This document shows, in pieces, positions 1-14,301 of a stretch of 64,000 nucleotides of DNA. A program made the translations under genes and the position numbers. Source of the stretch: Dermatophagoides farinae (taxonomy: Eukaryota; Arthropoda; Arachnida; Sarcoptiformes; Pyroglyphidae); assembly GCF_024713945.1 (NCBI RefSeq), contig NC_134685.1:1364001-1428000 (forward strand), read 5' to 3'. The notes under the pieces are model-generated. The model was not told the origin of the DNA. It saw only the letters and a list, made by a program, of their open reading frames with translations, and did not search any database. The stretch's first letter is position 1. Every line of letters starts with the position of its first letter.

Positions 1-10
1 CACATTTGTA

Positions 11-3000
11 TTACCCTAAAAACCTGAAACAGGCAGATGTACAAATGAATGAATTATAAGAAGCAGTGAATATGAAAAAAAACGGATCAATGATATATCC
101 ATCGGTACAAAAGGCATAGACAGAAAGATCATGATCCTGATTTTGTTGTTGTTGTTATTGTTGAATTGGGCAATGAACATCTTTCTCTATTTTGTTCAAA
201 CTACATATTATTATCATCATTATTTAATAATTGTATAATAATTTGATCAGAAAAAAAACCATTGATGATCATCGTTTTTTTTTCTCTATCCATCAGAATT
301 TGAAATAAAAAATTTTTTTTTTTGCAAATAATTTACAAAATGCAAGATACAACATTAAACCCACCGAAAAAAATGATGATTTTGATGATGATTGTAGGTG
401 TAATGACACTAGATTTTTTTTTTTTTTTTGGCTGTGTGTGTTTTATTATTGAGAATTACAGGTAAAAAAAATACATACACACTAGTTGACCTCAACGACT
501 ACGGACAGATCTCATCATCATCATCATCACGAGCTGCATTAGGTAAGATATGAACAATAAACTATATACACACACACACACACACACATGGGTGGGTAAG
601 TAACTAATGGTCAATGGTAATTTGATCTTCATTATGATGTGATTGAAGAAAGAAAAGAAAGCCAAAAAAAAAACAACAACAACAGCAACATATAGTTTGT
701 TGCCATGTTGTACTTACTTTTGTATATATTTTGCACAACGTATATCGGTTATATCATCACCAATAATATCTTCAATCGGTATTGTACTGATTTGCATCAA
801 TGGTAATTGATCCTGTATCTCATCAAATACATTATCATCATCTTTATTCAATAATGATTGTTCGAAGCTCTGTGGGCAAAAATAAAAATCATTAATTAAT
901 TATGAGAAAAATCCAACGAACAGAAAAAAATAATAAATACCTCAATATTCAACAGGTTAATATCCAAATCAATACCGTATGATGCTAAACGATTCTGAAT
1001 GGCGCTGTTATTTTTATCAAATTCATTTGTACAATGTATAGATTGTGCAAGACGATATTTTCTATATGCAAGTTCTTTTTCACAACGATCATGTTTACGT
1101 TTATGTGGATACAATTGGCCAGTTGAATGTAATACATGAGTACAGCCTATTTATTCAAAATCATTAATAATTATATAAAATACGTTGGAACAAGAATTTT
1201 GTTTCACCAAAAAAAAAAAAAAAAAAAAATAAAAATAAAAATAAAAACATACCTGAACGAACACAGTGAATATGATTACATACACGTGATGAACGACAAT
1301 CATCGAATAGACAGGATTCATGTTTCATAAATTTTTTAAATCCATCACGAGCCAATTGTTCATCACGTACATGATATGATTTGTGTTTTTCTGTAATGAA
1401 ATGAAATGAAAAAAAAAACAATCAGATTAGTCTGTCTGTGGATAATTGCCCAAACGATCATCATCATCATCCATAAATGTTGGCTGAAAATTCAAAATAA
1501 AAAATCAGAATACAGAACACCAACCAATCATCATCATAATGATTTTCATATGGAAATCAAAAACGAATGAACAAAATTCGTTTTGAATTTCCATATACAA
1601 ATTCAATGATTAAATTTAACAATTTTTTTTCGATTTCATGGCAATGACCACCACCACCGCCACCACCACCACCATCATCATCATCATTATTCGCGAGCCG
1701 GTCCTACTTATGAATCATTTTCGTGTTGATGATGATGATGATGATGAACGATTATAAAAACAAAAAATTCTTGAGGCAATTTGTTCAAAATTTTTTTTTT
1801 TAATAATTTTTTTTTCATCTTACATAATTTTCATTTGAATTGAATCGATTTCAAAGTTTCTACCAATCTCAAAATCATCGAAATCGATTCGAATCAAATC
1901 AAATCAACAACTACAACAACAACAACAAAAAACAAAATCGATGATAATGAAATACAAAACAACAACGAAAAAAAAAAATTAGAAAAAAAATGAAAATCAA
2001 TCCCAAATGAATGAATGAACAGCAAAAAAAAAGAAACAAACTGGGAAACAAGGGATGCTAACAACAACAACAACAACAACAACAAAAGGCATTTTAATTA
2101 TATTCGATCAATCAAATGAAAGAAAAAAAAAGAAAAAAATGAATCGAATCAAGTGAAAAAAACTTTGGAATTAAATGGCTAACAAACAACAACAAAAAAA
2201 ACAGCAACAGAAAAAATCTTTTTTTTGTTTTGTTTTATTTTCAATGCAATTGATGATCGACAATAACACATCATAGGCCGGCCCTCCGGGTTGTCAAACA
2301 AAAAAAAACCAAAAAAAAAAAAAAAATTTTATAAATCAAAATTCCCTACCTGTTCAAATCATCATTTCTGTGTATGGATATGATGAGATTTTCTGAACTA
2401 GAAATCTAATTTTACGTTTATCAAATGAAATGAAATGAAATGAAAAAATTGAACAACAAAACAAAAACTAAAAAAACAGAAAAAAAACAATGCCCATTGC
2501 TTGTTGCTGTTGTTGTTGTTGGATGATGGACACACTGTTTTTCAAAAAAAAAAAAAAATTTTTTCTCCCTAAAAAAATCCAAATCATTTCATGTGTTTGT
2601 ATATATCTCTCTCTACCATGTTTATTCATCTCATTATAATTGTTGTTTGCTTAACTTGTTGTTGTTGTTGTTGTTGTTATTGCAAAGAGGCGAACTTTTA
2701 AATTGTCTATTTTTTTGTGTGTCATTTTTTTTCTGCAATCGATGATGGTGTTGTTTGTGGATATAAATCAATGAATGATGATGATGATGATGATGAAGCT
2801 TCAAGGGGAATTAATAATCTATAAAAAGTGTGTGTAACAAGTATAACCAAACTAATGACCAAAAAAAAAGTCATTGAAAATTGTATCAAATCTTGTTTAC
2901 AGCCAAGGTGAAAATTCAGAAGAAAAAAAAAGAAAGAATGAAAAAAAAACTTACCCATATCAGCTTTATTTTTAAATGTATGTAAACAATTATCACGACG

Positions 3001-6000
3001 ACAATGAAAATGTGTTGTTTTTTGGCCAAAAAATGCACAACATTCTAATAGACAATTTTCTGTTGCACGAAAACGTTGAAAACCTTCCTGTATAATAGCC
3101 GTATCTTTACGATGATAATTTGCATGCATCTGTACATCCGAAGTGCTAATATAAACCTTATCACAACCACGTTTTAAACAATGATAATGTGTTTGTTTAC
3201 GATGATGTGGACAATTTTTAAAACGTTCAATACAATTATCACCCGGTGAACAGCGTAAAAATCCATGCGTCAATGATTCATCACGTTTTTTATGCCATTT
3301 AAAATGTCTAATCATTTCTTCTTTTTTCATGAATACACGTGAATTACATGATAATGCATTACAATGAAAATGTTCACGATATGATAATTCTTTACATATT
3401 GAATTACCACATTCATTTGCATTTGCATATCTGAATGAAAACAAAAAAAAATTTTTATTTTTACATAGAAAAACAAAAATATTGACAAAAAAAACATACC
3501 GTTTTACATAATGAGTATAATCGATTGGACAGGATTTATTGATCAATTCACCTGAAATTTTTTTTTTTTTTTTTTTGGTATTTGTAGAAAAGATTAATAG
3601 AAAAAAAACAAGAATAAATTAGAAATTTTGATTGATTCGAGATGTGTGTGTGTGTTTGCTGATTATGTAATGATGATGATTGACATAACAAAAGTAGAAG
3701 TAGAAGCATAAGCATAAGCAATGAAAAAAAAAATGTATAAAGATTATATTTCAACATTTAACCAAAACAAACGAGTATATCAAAGAGAGATAGAGAGAGA
3801 AAAAAAATTGAAAAATAATTTTCAATTCAATTCAAGTGGCCGGAACAAATCGAAAAGCTGGAAAAAAAATCAATCACACACACACACACACACACACACA
3901 GCACAGAAAAACCACAGAAAAAAAAACTTTTGAATAGAAAACAAATGAGTGGCAATCCCAAACAGCAACAAAAATAAACTTTGATCATTATCATCATCAT
4001 CATCGATCAGAAGAAATCAAATATTGAAAAAAAATATATATTCAACAAGTGGTCGTTGTTCAACTCAAGTCCAAAAAAAAAAAAAAAAATCCAACACAAA
4101 CAATGAGAACAAACAAAAATTTGTTGGAAATAAAAAAAAAATTTTTTTTTTTTTCATCCACAAAAGTAAACTGAGAGTGGTGATGGTGGTGGTGGTGTGG
4201 GTGTGGGGGGAGATAAAATAGCTCAACTAAATCAATTAAGATACATTTTCTCAACAATGGCTAAATGAATGGATACAAAATCTGCAGAACGAAACAGCAA
4301 CGAAAAAAAAATCAATCATATCTTTACAATCTGATAATTGATATTTTTTCGATAAATTTTTTTTTCTGTTTCGTTTTGAAAAACCAAAAAAAAAAAAAAA
4401 ATGAAAAAAGATTTCATCTATAACCACACAATTTACACAACCTTACATATGATGATGATGTCAATTTTTTTTCCAGTATATTTTGTAATCACCAACGAAA
4501 AAACAACAACAACAACAACAAAAAAACTTGACTATGATGATGATGATGATGAGAAAAGCTATAGCTAGAAAAATAGAAAGCTGCAGGTGACCATCATCAT
4601 CATCAGAAATGATGATGATGATGATGGGAAATAAAGAAAATTTTCTTCTGTTTTGTTTTGTTCTTTTTTTCTCATTGAAAAATTTTTTTGAAGCCAAAAA
4701 AAATTCATTTTTTTTTTGTTTTGTTTTGGTTTTTTTTAACGCCGGAAAAAATGGCTGCAAAAAAATGGATGTTCTGAGCATGATGATGATGATGATGATG
4801 ATGAGAACAAGGCCTAAAAACAACAACATTGAGGCTCCCTATTGGGGTTTTTTTTCCTCTACATGGACAACAACAACAACAACAACAACAAATATTCACA
4901 TATTTTTTTCCATTCATTTTAATTTTAATTAAAAGAAAAAAAATGAAATTTTCTTTGGCTTTTTCGACTAGAAAAAAAAATATTACATTTCTCTCTCATT
5001 CATTCATTCATTCATTCATTTTTTAAAAATTTTCATTATTGATAACTTAATGAATGGACAATATAACAACAAAGCTTTTTGTAATTTTTCTTCCCCATAT
5101 AGTGAAATTGAACAACAACAACAACAACAACAACAACTACAAAAACAGCAGAAAAAAAATGGGAAAAAACCAAACGATTGAAAGTGTATGTGTGTGTGTG
5201 TGTGAGTCTTTCATTTATATATATCCACTTTATAAATGATTAAAATAGTGTGTAGTATATATATGTATTCATCAAATTGTCATTCATTTATTATTTTGTG
5301 ATCAGAGAGAAAAAAATATAGATCGATCACTGTCAACACACACAAAAATACATTTTAATCACATATATATTGAATAGGATAGAGTGATCCAATGAGTATG
5401 ATAATCATCATCATCATCATCATCAATGAGCAGCCAAGATTGATTTCCAAAAATTTTCAATTTCAATTGAGTTTTTTTTTTCGTTAAAAATTTCTTGATT
5501 TTTTTTATATGGTGAAAATAATAAGGAAAAAAATCATAAATTTCTTGTTCAGTTCACAGTTTCCTTTCTTTTTTTTTTTTTTTTTTTTTGTTTCGCCTTA
5601 CCTTGAATACCCAATGAATGTAATGTACTTTTTTCTATCCATGGTGCTGGCCCAGGACCACATGCATTAATCGATTGTTTCCATGAACTTAATGGCCTAC
5701 GTGATGATGATTTTGCATTGATTACTTTGTTACGGAATAAATCTTTTACATATGTTATATTGTCCTAAATGGAAAAAAATTAACAATTGACAACAAGATG
5801 AAAAATGATTATTATTACGACTACAACTTACAATTTTAATTTCTGATTTATTATTATTTGCCATTGACATCGACATCGTCGTCGTCATCGTCGTTGTTGT
5901 CGATGTTGATGATGATGATGATAAATTATCATTGTAATTACCGTTCGATGTTATATCATTATGAATCAAATTCATTGACAATAGACTAGGTTTATGAATT

Positions 6001-8187
6001 TTTTCTTGTAAATTATTTGATTGTTGCTTCTGCTGCTGCTGTTGATGGAACAAAAACATTGATTCGGTAAATGGATTCAATTTCACTGATGATGATGTTG
6101 TTGTTGTTGCTGTTGAATGTTGTTGTTGTACACCATCCAAATGTTGTATTAAATTCAATTTATACAATTGTTGTAATTGTTTCAATTTATCTACATTAAT
6201 CGATGATGATGATGACGATGATTGTTGTTGTTGTTGTTGTCGTTGTTGTTGATCAATAATCGATGAATGATCACGATTACGGATTGTCTTATATTGATCA
6301 TCATCATTTATACCATCATCACTATTTGTGAAATTCATTATTGTACGACGACGATGATGATTGTTGTTGTCCATACTATTATTGACCGGTATTTCATGAT
6401 TTTCATTTTCCAAATCATCATCATTATCGGCTATTATAAAACGAGACAAAAAGTAGTGAAAATTAACAATGAAATTGACAAGAAAAAAAATCCAAATAAA
6501 AGATTTGTTCAAGATCTCTCTATGTGTTTGTTTCTATTTTGGTTGGTGTGAAAAAATTGTGTTGAAAAAAGGTGACAAATGGAAAAAAAATCGCTACACA
6601 CACACACAGAAAAACAGAGAGAAGAGTAGATTATCGATTATGATCCGATCAAAATCGATTGTTATCGGTTCTATGTAAAGAAAAAATCGCAACAAACAAA
6701 CAAACAAAAAAAAACACACACACAATTGCTGTTTTTTTATGGCCAAACAAATGTTTAGATTTCAATTTTGATTCAAAATTTTTTTTTCCTTTCTTCATTT
6801 TTCATCATTTTCCACTTGATGGTTGCTACTGTTTATTGCCCATACACATTCATTGGTCATTTTGTCACAAAATGATGAGAATTTCAGTCGAAAAAAAAGA
6901 AAAGAAAAGAAAAACGACAATGATGATAATGATGATTAAATACACAAAATGAAATGAAATGAAATAAAATAAAACAAAACTGAAAAAAATAGAGAATGAT
7001 TATGACAAAATATATGAATTCAATGAGAATGATGTGTTTTTTCTTCGATTCTGATATGGAAAATTTGTTTTCACTCAACAACGACAACAACGACGACAAC
7101 AATAAAAATTAGACTTGTAAAATTCCCACGCGATTAATTTCATAATTTATCTATCTATCTATCTAAATACCTGTTAGTTTCTACAATTGTTGTATGATAG
7201 AGTAGCGACAAAAGCTTGTTGAATGAAAATAAAAAAATGACGACCGACACAGTAGCCACTACTATTACTACTGGTGAAAACTGACCTCTGTGTATATGAT
7301 TGAGGGTCACGATCATTTTTTTTTTTGTATTTTGTCAGATTTCAAAAAAATGAATAAATAATTCATGTTGATGATGATGATCATCATCATCAGCACCGTC
7401 GTCGTCGTCATCGCCGCCACCACCACAACCACCGCCGCCGCTAACAATATGAAAAAATTTTATTTTTCAATTTTTCATAAAAAAAAAGAAATTTTTTTTT
7501 TTGCTGCAAAATAAAAAAAAACAGCTGCATAACATCAATTGTCCAGTTGAAAATTTTATTGTGACGAAAAAAAAAGATGGTAATGATAATGATAATTGTT
7601 ATTGGTTACCTGTCATCATCACCAGCAGCAGCATCCAGTACAAAAAAAAATGTAAAATTCAATTGAATTTTGTGCAGATGTGCAGTGTGATGTTTGTGAT
7701 GATGATGATGATGATAATAAAATTGGAATTCAAATTTCATAAGCACACATTGCATACACACTGTATGACAAACGAATCACAATAGAATGGCATCGCTGAC
7801 TAAAACAAACAAAAAAAACCTGAAATGATTATGGCATGAAATTATGATGAAAAATTTTTTTTTTTCTAAAAAGTCAGTGAAAAAAAAACAATGAAAATGG
7901 ACTATTTGAAAATTGGACATCAGAAAAAAAATGATGATGATGAGAACGAATGACCATCACCATTACCACCAAGACACGTTCATATGTGTCCGGGGTCGGT
8001 GTCCGTCAGAAACCAAACCGAGAAAAAAAAAATTCAAGAATCATATATGAAAACCCGAGCATAAATACACACACACAATAGATCTCATTATTGAGAACAA
8101 ACAAACAAAAAAAAATAAATAAAAAAAAAGTTTCATATTTCACAACAGCAACAGCTGTCAAATTGGTCGAAAAACAACAACAACAAC

Positions 8188-8219
<32 letters not shown>

Positions 8220-11200
8220 ACTGTGATTTTGGAAAGATATATATTTTTTTTTCTTCCCATTTTGATGCCATCAAAATGATACAGTGATAAATTTATATGA
8301 ATAAAAAAAAAAGAAAAATAACAAATTATACCGAGTAAAATGAAAACTTTGAAAACTTTGAAACTGAAGCCATTATTATCGATGTGTGTGTGTGTGTGTG
8401 ATTGTGATGTAATGCTGTCTGTCTGTGTGTGTGTGTGTGTGTGTGTGTGAATTTTATTCTCAAAATAAAGAATGAAAATCATTTACAATAAAAAGAAAAA
8501 AAAATTTGCATATGTTAAGGCAACTGAATCAAACTAGTCTTGCCATCAACCAACAGAAAAAAAATCATCAAAATTTCTTGCAATCACCATCATCATCAAA
8601 CCAATGGATACAAAAAACGAAAAAAAAATTTGCATTACAAAAAGTCTTTATAAATACAGAAAAAAAAATCTGGGCCAACCTACCACCACCATCAATTGGT
8701 GAATTTGAATTTGGATGGAATTGGTGGAAAATCTATTTGTATTTTTTCATTTGAACTAATTGTGTATTTATTTTTGAATGAAAATTTGCCCATTGGATTT
8801 CAATATATTTTTTTTCTCTCTCATTGAAAATCAAATTAATTAACACCTAAAATAATGAATTGAATCATTTGGTTGTTTTTATTTGAAAATAAACCAAATG
8901 ATGATGATTAAGTCATCCGAAACATTATTTTCGAGGCAATATCATCATCACCATCATTATCATCATCATCATCATGGAAGATGAAGAAGGTCGACGATGA
9001 CAAATGCAAATGATGAACACGCATAAATAGTTTTGCATTTAACATGTGCTAAATTTAAATTTAAATAAATTAAACAAAAAAAAAAGAGAAATTTCAACAC
9101 ACAGGTAAATAATAATATGGATATGTAGTATTCGGCCGGAACTTTCAACATACACACACACACACATACACAAATTCTCACCACATGTATATAAACTCTT
9201 GGTTCTTTTTTTTCTGTCGTTTTCGAAATAATTGAAATTTTTCGTGACAAATGTTAATCGGCCATCATCATCATCATCATTATTATCATCAAAATCATTA
9301 AACGAGTTTAGATCATCATCATCATCAATGTGATGGAAAAATTAATTTCCAAAATCATCGAGCTGTTCATTGTTGATCATTGAAGAGAAAAAAAACCTCT
9401 TTTTTTCGATAAACAAAAAAAAAAAATTTCTGGTTTCCCAAATTTCGAATCCAATACATTTTTTTCATCCAACCACTCATGTGGTATGCAAATTAAAAAA
9501 GATTTTTTTTTGTTTTTGTTTTTGTTTTCAGGCTAAAAAATCTGGGCCAAATTTCGAAATAGAAAGAGACACACACAATTATCCATCGTTGATTATCGAT
9601 AATTTTGGTGATGGGAAACTGGTAACAACAACAACAACAACAATAAAAAAAATTTGAATTTTTCAGAAAAAAAACCGAATCAATCGATTTAGATTTGATC
9701 TGGCTGATCGATCAAAATGTGTGTGTGTGTGTGTGTATAATACGAATCTGATTTGATGCATCCATGAACAGCCATTACACACACTGTACTGATATTGATG
9801 GCTTGAATAATCATCAAAAAAAAGAAAGAAAAATCATGCCATATCAAAAGTGATTATGATAATTATACAATGAGAAAGAGAAAAAAAATTGATTCACCAC
9901 CACACGAACGATCGATTGAATTTCTAGGTTCAAGCTAAATTTTATTTTGAAAAAAAAGAAGATTACATGCACTGTAAACTGTCAAATAATTTGAAATGTA
10001 ATTTTGGTAATGGTGGTGGTGGTAGTTTTTTTTGACCACAAAAAAATTTTAAAAAAATCAAACAAATTGACCTTCGGGCAGTGATGTTTGTTTGTTGTTT
10101 TTTTCAGCAAAAAAAAAACTACCTAGATACCAATAATCGATAATTGATAATGAAATTATAAATGTCAAGCAAACAAATTATTGAGTGAGTAAAAAAAAAA
10201 CAAAAATTCTGAGACAACAGAACAAGAATTTGAAAAAAAATCAAAATCAAAATCGGTGGATCAATGACATACACACACACACGAACGAGATGAATAATAA
10301 TACTGTGTTTAAGTACACAAAAAAAATGAGTGAAAGAAATTGATGTTTGCATCATTTTTTTCTGCAACACAAAAACCTATGGTATGTGTGTGTGTGTGTA
10401 TACAGTGTATACATTTGTAAACTATAATTATAGATCACAACGAAAGAAAAAAAAAATCGAAATCAATTCAAGGTTCATCAAGAGAAAGAGAAAGAGATTT
10501 AATCAAAACCAAAAAAAACTTTTTACCCAAATATAAAAACTAGAAATCTAAATTGACATGCAACAAGTTGTTGTTGTTTGTGTATATTGATATAATAATG
10601 ATAATGTTCCCAATCAATGATGATCATCATAATGATGATGATGATCAATCTGAAAAAAATTTTTCAAATTTTTTTTTCGCATTCATTTGGTTATAAATCA
10701 TATTTGACAATTGATTTTTTTATCATTTTTTTTCTGGTTGTTATACAAACAATCAAACATTTTGTAAATATTATAATTACATCTTGTTACATGTTGACCT
10801 TTGATCCAAAAAAAAAACAAATAACATGACAATAACCAAAAAAAAAAAAAAAAAATTACCCAAAAAAAATTCAAATTTCGTGTGTGTGTGTGTGTGTGTG
10901 TTGTGTGCTTACCATGATTTTTTATTTGTTGTTGATTACATGACGATGGTGATGATGATGATGGTGATGATCGTTGCTGTTGTTGTTGCTGACGATTGTG
11001 GTGGTCATCTTGTCCATCAGTATTTTTCATCATCATACGTATCGATTGATTGGTTGTAGAATTCATTGATGATGATGATGATGATGATAATTGTGGAATT
11101 TGTTGTTGTAAAAATTTTAAATAATTTTCACGATTAAAACTATATAATTGTAACAGATGATCCATAAAATTTGAATCATTATTATGTGAAATGTTCATCA

Positions 11201-12713
11201 TTAATTTTCGATCATCATTCACATCATCATTATTATCGATCATAGAATTTGCATTCGATTTACGTTTTGAACCACGTTTAATTTTATTATTATCACTACT
11301 ATTCGATTCATATTTAATCAATTTTGATTGTAATTTTTTTTCAATAATCGATGATAATGACGATGATGATGATGATGATGGTATTGATTTTGTTATCGTG
11401 GATATACCACCACCACTACGTTCTTGTTGTTGAAATTGATTACGCATTGATTTCATCAAGAATAATTCAAATAGATGATTCTTGGATTGTTGTTGTTGTT
11501 GTTGTTGCTGTTGCTGCTGCTGTTGATGCATTTGCATCTGAATTTGTTGTAACATCAACTGTTGCATCTGTTGTTGTTGTTGTTGTTGTTGATCTAATAA
11601 ATCTAATGATTGATTTGGCTGCCGCTGCTGTTGTTGTTGTTGTTGACTATTATGATGATTATTCATATCGTTGAATAATTGTGTTAAAATTGAATTTGTT
11701 ATTAGACTAGAATTACCACCACTACCACTGATGTTATTCTTCATTGTTGAATTATCATTGAATAAATTCTGAAATAATTGTTGCTGTGGATCATCGTTCA
11801 TTGATGATTCATTCATTATTCTATTCAATTGAGATTGTTGAGCAATCAATGCTGCTGCTGCTGCTGTTGTTGTCGATGATGTTTCCGGTTCAATACAACG
11901 TGGTTTGAAATTTTTTCTTTTATTTTTTCCACTATTTCCTGTTTGTACACTAATATTATTATTATTATTATTGTTCATATTGCTACTACCACTACCAGTC
12001 ATCATCATCATTTTTGTCATCATCATCATATTATTATCGGTTTCATTTACATTAAATGTTTCATCAAACAATAATTGTGATCCATTTGATGAATTCATTT
12101 CATTCATAGTAATCATTTTTGATTGATTATTATTATCATGAAATGATGATGATGTTGTTGAACATGGTGATGATGATGATGATGATGGTGGTGATTGTGA
12201 TTTATGATCATCAACATTATTATTATCATCATCATCATCATCATCATCATTATTTAAAGATGATGTTACAGGAACCGGTAAAGAAGTGGATGAATCAGGT
12301 TGAAATAATAATGGAAATGATGATGATTGTTGTGACATTGAAAAAGGCACATGTTGCTGTTGTTTTTGATGTTGTGACATTTTGTCATCATATTCATCAT
12401 CATCATAATCAATATTATGATTATCACCGGTAATTGATTTATCATGAAAGAGATGATGATGATCATCATCATCAACATCTAAATTTGATTTAATTGAATT
12501 TTTTGGCATAAACGACAATGATGATGATGATGATCGGACTGAAGAGGAAGAGGAATTTGATGAAGAATTATTAAGAATATTGTCTGTTGTCGTCATCGAT
12601 TGTTGTTGTGATTTATTCAATAAACGATGATGATGATGATGATGATGATGTGAATTAATTTGATCTGATGAATTAGCTGCTGTTGTTGTTGTTGCCGTTG
12701 CCGTTGTAAGCAT
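11..12713 (-). CDS. cas: Castor/CASZ1-type zinc-finger transcription factor, spliced
   Basis: Exons on the minus strand: 12713-10913, 6430-5832, 5764-5602, 3551-3500, 3430-2955, 1390-1253, 1146-941, 869-718 and possibly 23-11; each junction has GT/AG and compatible phase. The protein is about 1,199 aa. Residues 1-800 are Q/N/S/D/H-rich and disordered. Four C2H2 fingers of the castor type follow (Cys/His at about 895/900/914/918, 956/961/974/978, 1015/1020/1033/1037, 1073/1078/1091/1095), with the linkers KKRDESL, GFQRFRAT and TTHFHC known from vertebrate CASZ1 and Drosophila castor. In those animals it is a nuclear DNA-binding factor of neural and cardiovascular development. Finger 3 is split by an intron. 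The second, C-terminal finger group of long CASZ1 is not seen. The C-terminus is uncertain: frame can stop at 717-715 if 718 is not spliced, or at 13-11 if it is. ATG 12713 is the first Met after a plausible acceptor at 12738-12739, so an extra upstream exon is possible. Confidence 0.9.
24..717 (-). other. Castor last intron or 3' flank
   Basis: Donor GTAAGT begins at 717 and the only well-placed acceptor (TTTCAG) ends at 24. It contains A and T runs, (ATC)n near 511-529 and (AC)n at about 570-588. No other coding signal is seen. If 718 is not used as a donor, this stretch is 3' UTR and flank instead. Confidence 0.4.
1391..2954 (-). other. Castor intron between finger-3 exons
   Basis: A 1,564-nt intron splits finger 3 between its two Cys and two His ligands. 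It is filled with (ATC), (AAC), (TTG) and A/T runs, including a CAC-rich patch near 1648-1680. Short ORFs here are poly-L/V/S artefacts of the repeats. Confidence 0.75.
3552..5601 (-). other. Castor intron
   Basis: A 2,050-nt intron. It holds (AC)n at about 3874-3901, (GAT)n and (CAT)n blocks around 4535-4625 and 4780-4803, a CATT tetranucleotide array at 4997-5020 and long A/T runs. Overlapping ORFs in opposite frames (poly-M/H/D/I) are shadows of the triplet repeats. Confidence 0.75.
8189..8218. repeat. Poly-A run (about 30 nt)
   Basis: Uninterrupted A tract inside the large castor intron. Confidence 0.9.
9485..9495 (+). promoter_or_regulatory. Octamer-like (POU) site in castor intron
   Basis: TATGCAAATTA contains the perfect octamer ATGCAAAT bound by POU-domain factors, followed by a TTA homeodomain half-site. 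It is identical to sites at 18258 and 21457. Function is inference. Confidence 0.3.
11892..11921 (-). other. NuRD/RBBP4-recruitment-like motif inside castor
   Basis: Residues about 265-274 of the castor protein read KRKNFKPRCI, a basic island in low-complexity sequence. It resembles the RRKQxxP motif by which FOG1, SALL and BCL11 proteins bind RBBP4 of the NuRD complex. In those proteins the motif is at the N-terminus; here it is internal in the first coding exon. Functional equivalence is inference. Confidence 0.35.
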
Positions 12714-13210
12714 AATCAAAAACTTGGAATGAATCCACTATAGGAAAAACAAAAATAGAATTTACATTTCAAATCCATATGACATGAATTTGAGCAAGAA
12801 AATAAAATGTAAACACACACACACAAAAAAAATGAGACAAATTGACGAGAAAAAAAAATTGTTGTTGTTGATGGATAGATGTCAACAATCTGTAGAAAAA
12901 AAGAGACAAAATCACACCAAACATCAGTAAACAAACAAACAAACATGTAATACAATCATCAACACGTAATAATCATGATCATCATCATCATCAATTGGTA
13001 AATCAAGAAGAAAAAAAAACTTGATAATAATTCAATGAACTTGTTTTGTTTTCTGTTTCTTTTCTTAATTTATCACACCTTCATCATACACACACACACA
13101 TCCATACACATATTCAGAAATGATTTTTTCATTCATTCAAACAAACAAAAAAAAGGATTAAAGTGAAAATTTGTGAGAGAAATGAAATCAACAGAAAATA
13201 AAGAGAGAAT

Positions 13211-13247
13211 ATATTAACGGACGACAATGTTATATGTCCGCTAATAT
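13211..13247. repeat. Short inverted repeat
   Basis: Arms at 13211-13222 and 13236-13247 pair over 12 bp with one A-C mismatch around a 13-nt loop. The GC-containing stem (CGGAC/GTCCG) stands out from AT-rich surroundings. Confidence 0.5.
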
Positions 13248-13936
13248 TTGATGAAATGAAACAAATTCATCTCTCTCTCTCTCTCCTGTTTGCTGTCTAT
13301 GTCCTCTTCATTCATCACCATCATAGGATCTAACCAGAAAAAAAAATTCACTCTAAAAAAATATACTAAAAAAAACCGACCGAACCACCGATCATATACA
13401 CACACACACATTTACCATGTTTCAACGTCAAAAAAAAAAAAATATAAAAAGCAAACACTGTATAAAAAGATAGACAACGCCATTTAGGCGGAGCTTGAAA
13501 TTTTTTTTTTTTGTGTGTTTGAATAAAATACAAAAAAAAACACCAAAAAAAAATATATATGAATGGATTGAATAGATGGATGGATGGATGAAAATATCTT
13601 GCTTGCTGCTATATATATGCTGCTACAGTCAAATGTTTTTTACGTGTGTGTGTGTGTATTATATATAGCAGCAGCTCGACCAAAAAAAAATTTGATTTTT
13701 TTTCATAAAAAAAGGTATACAAGATACACACAATGATGATGATTCGATAATGGTGGTTGGTGGCTTTTTTTCAATATTTTTTGTTGTTGTTGTTGTTGTT
13801 GTTTGAATTTCATTTTTTTGCCATTACAAATTTCGAAGAAGAAAAAAATGGAAAAAAAAGGGGAGGAGAATGATGAATATTGGGAGAAAAAAAATCAGTG
13901 ATTTTTTTTCATCACAGAAAAAAAACATCCATTTTC

Positions 13937-13961
13937 TGTGTGTGTGTGTGTGTGTGTGTGT
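13937..13961. repeat. (TG)n microsatellite
   Basis: Perfect TG dinucleotide array of about 12 units. Confidence 0.9.
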
Positions 13962-14185
13962 ATGAGAAAAGAGAAAGAGAAAAATTCACAAAAAAAAAAT
14001 TTTTTAGTTTGATCACATCCCACTGATGAAGAAGAAAAAAAAATATTGAAGGCGTCATCATCATCGAATGATGATGGTGAAAATGATCAACACACACACA
14101 CATTGGTCTGCTGAATTTTTTTTTGTCTGGTTTCACATTTTTTTTACACCAAAAAAAAAAAAAAATGGAATCCATTGATGCGCAT

Positions 14186-14219
14186 TGTATATCGGGGTGT
14201 TGGTGACGCCCGATATACA
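14186..14219. repeat. Perfect 11-bp inverted repeat
   Basis: Arms TGTATATCGGG at 14186-14196 and CCCGATATACA at 14209-14219 are exact reverse complements around a 12-nt loop. It is the first of three hairpins within 215 bp. Confidence 0.6.
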
Positions 14220-14301
14220 TTATATAGAATGATGATGATAGTGGAAGGCAAACCAAATATAAAAAAAATTTCTCAAGTTTCTCAATCGAAAAAAAACAGA
14301 G

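Larger units (their letters stand above)
6431..10912 (-). other. Largest castor intron within the coding region
   Basis: A 4,482-nt intron between the large first coding exon and the second. Microsatellites dominate: poly-A at 8189-8218, two (TG)n blocks at 8383-8450, (ATC)n near 8940-8975 and 9260-9330. It contains one of three identical TATGCAAATTA sites (9485-9495). I found no conserved exon in it. Confidence 0.7.

Noticed and set aside
8006-8482. 158-aa minus-strand ORF inside the castor intron
   Set aside because: Built from CA arrays and an A30/T30 tract; lies in an intron with well-supported flanking exons.
12119-12433. Plus-strand ORF opposite castor exon 1
   Set aside because: Poly-M, -H and -V antisense shadow of the coding triplet repeats.
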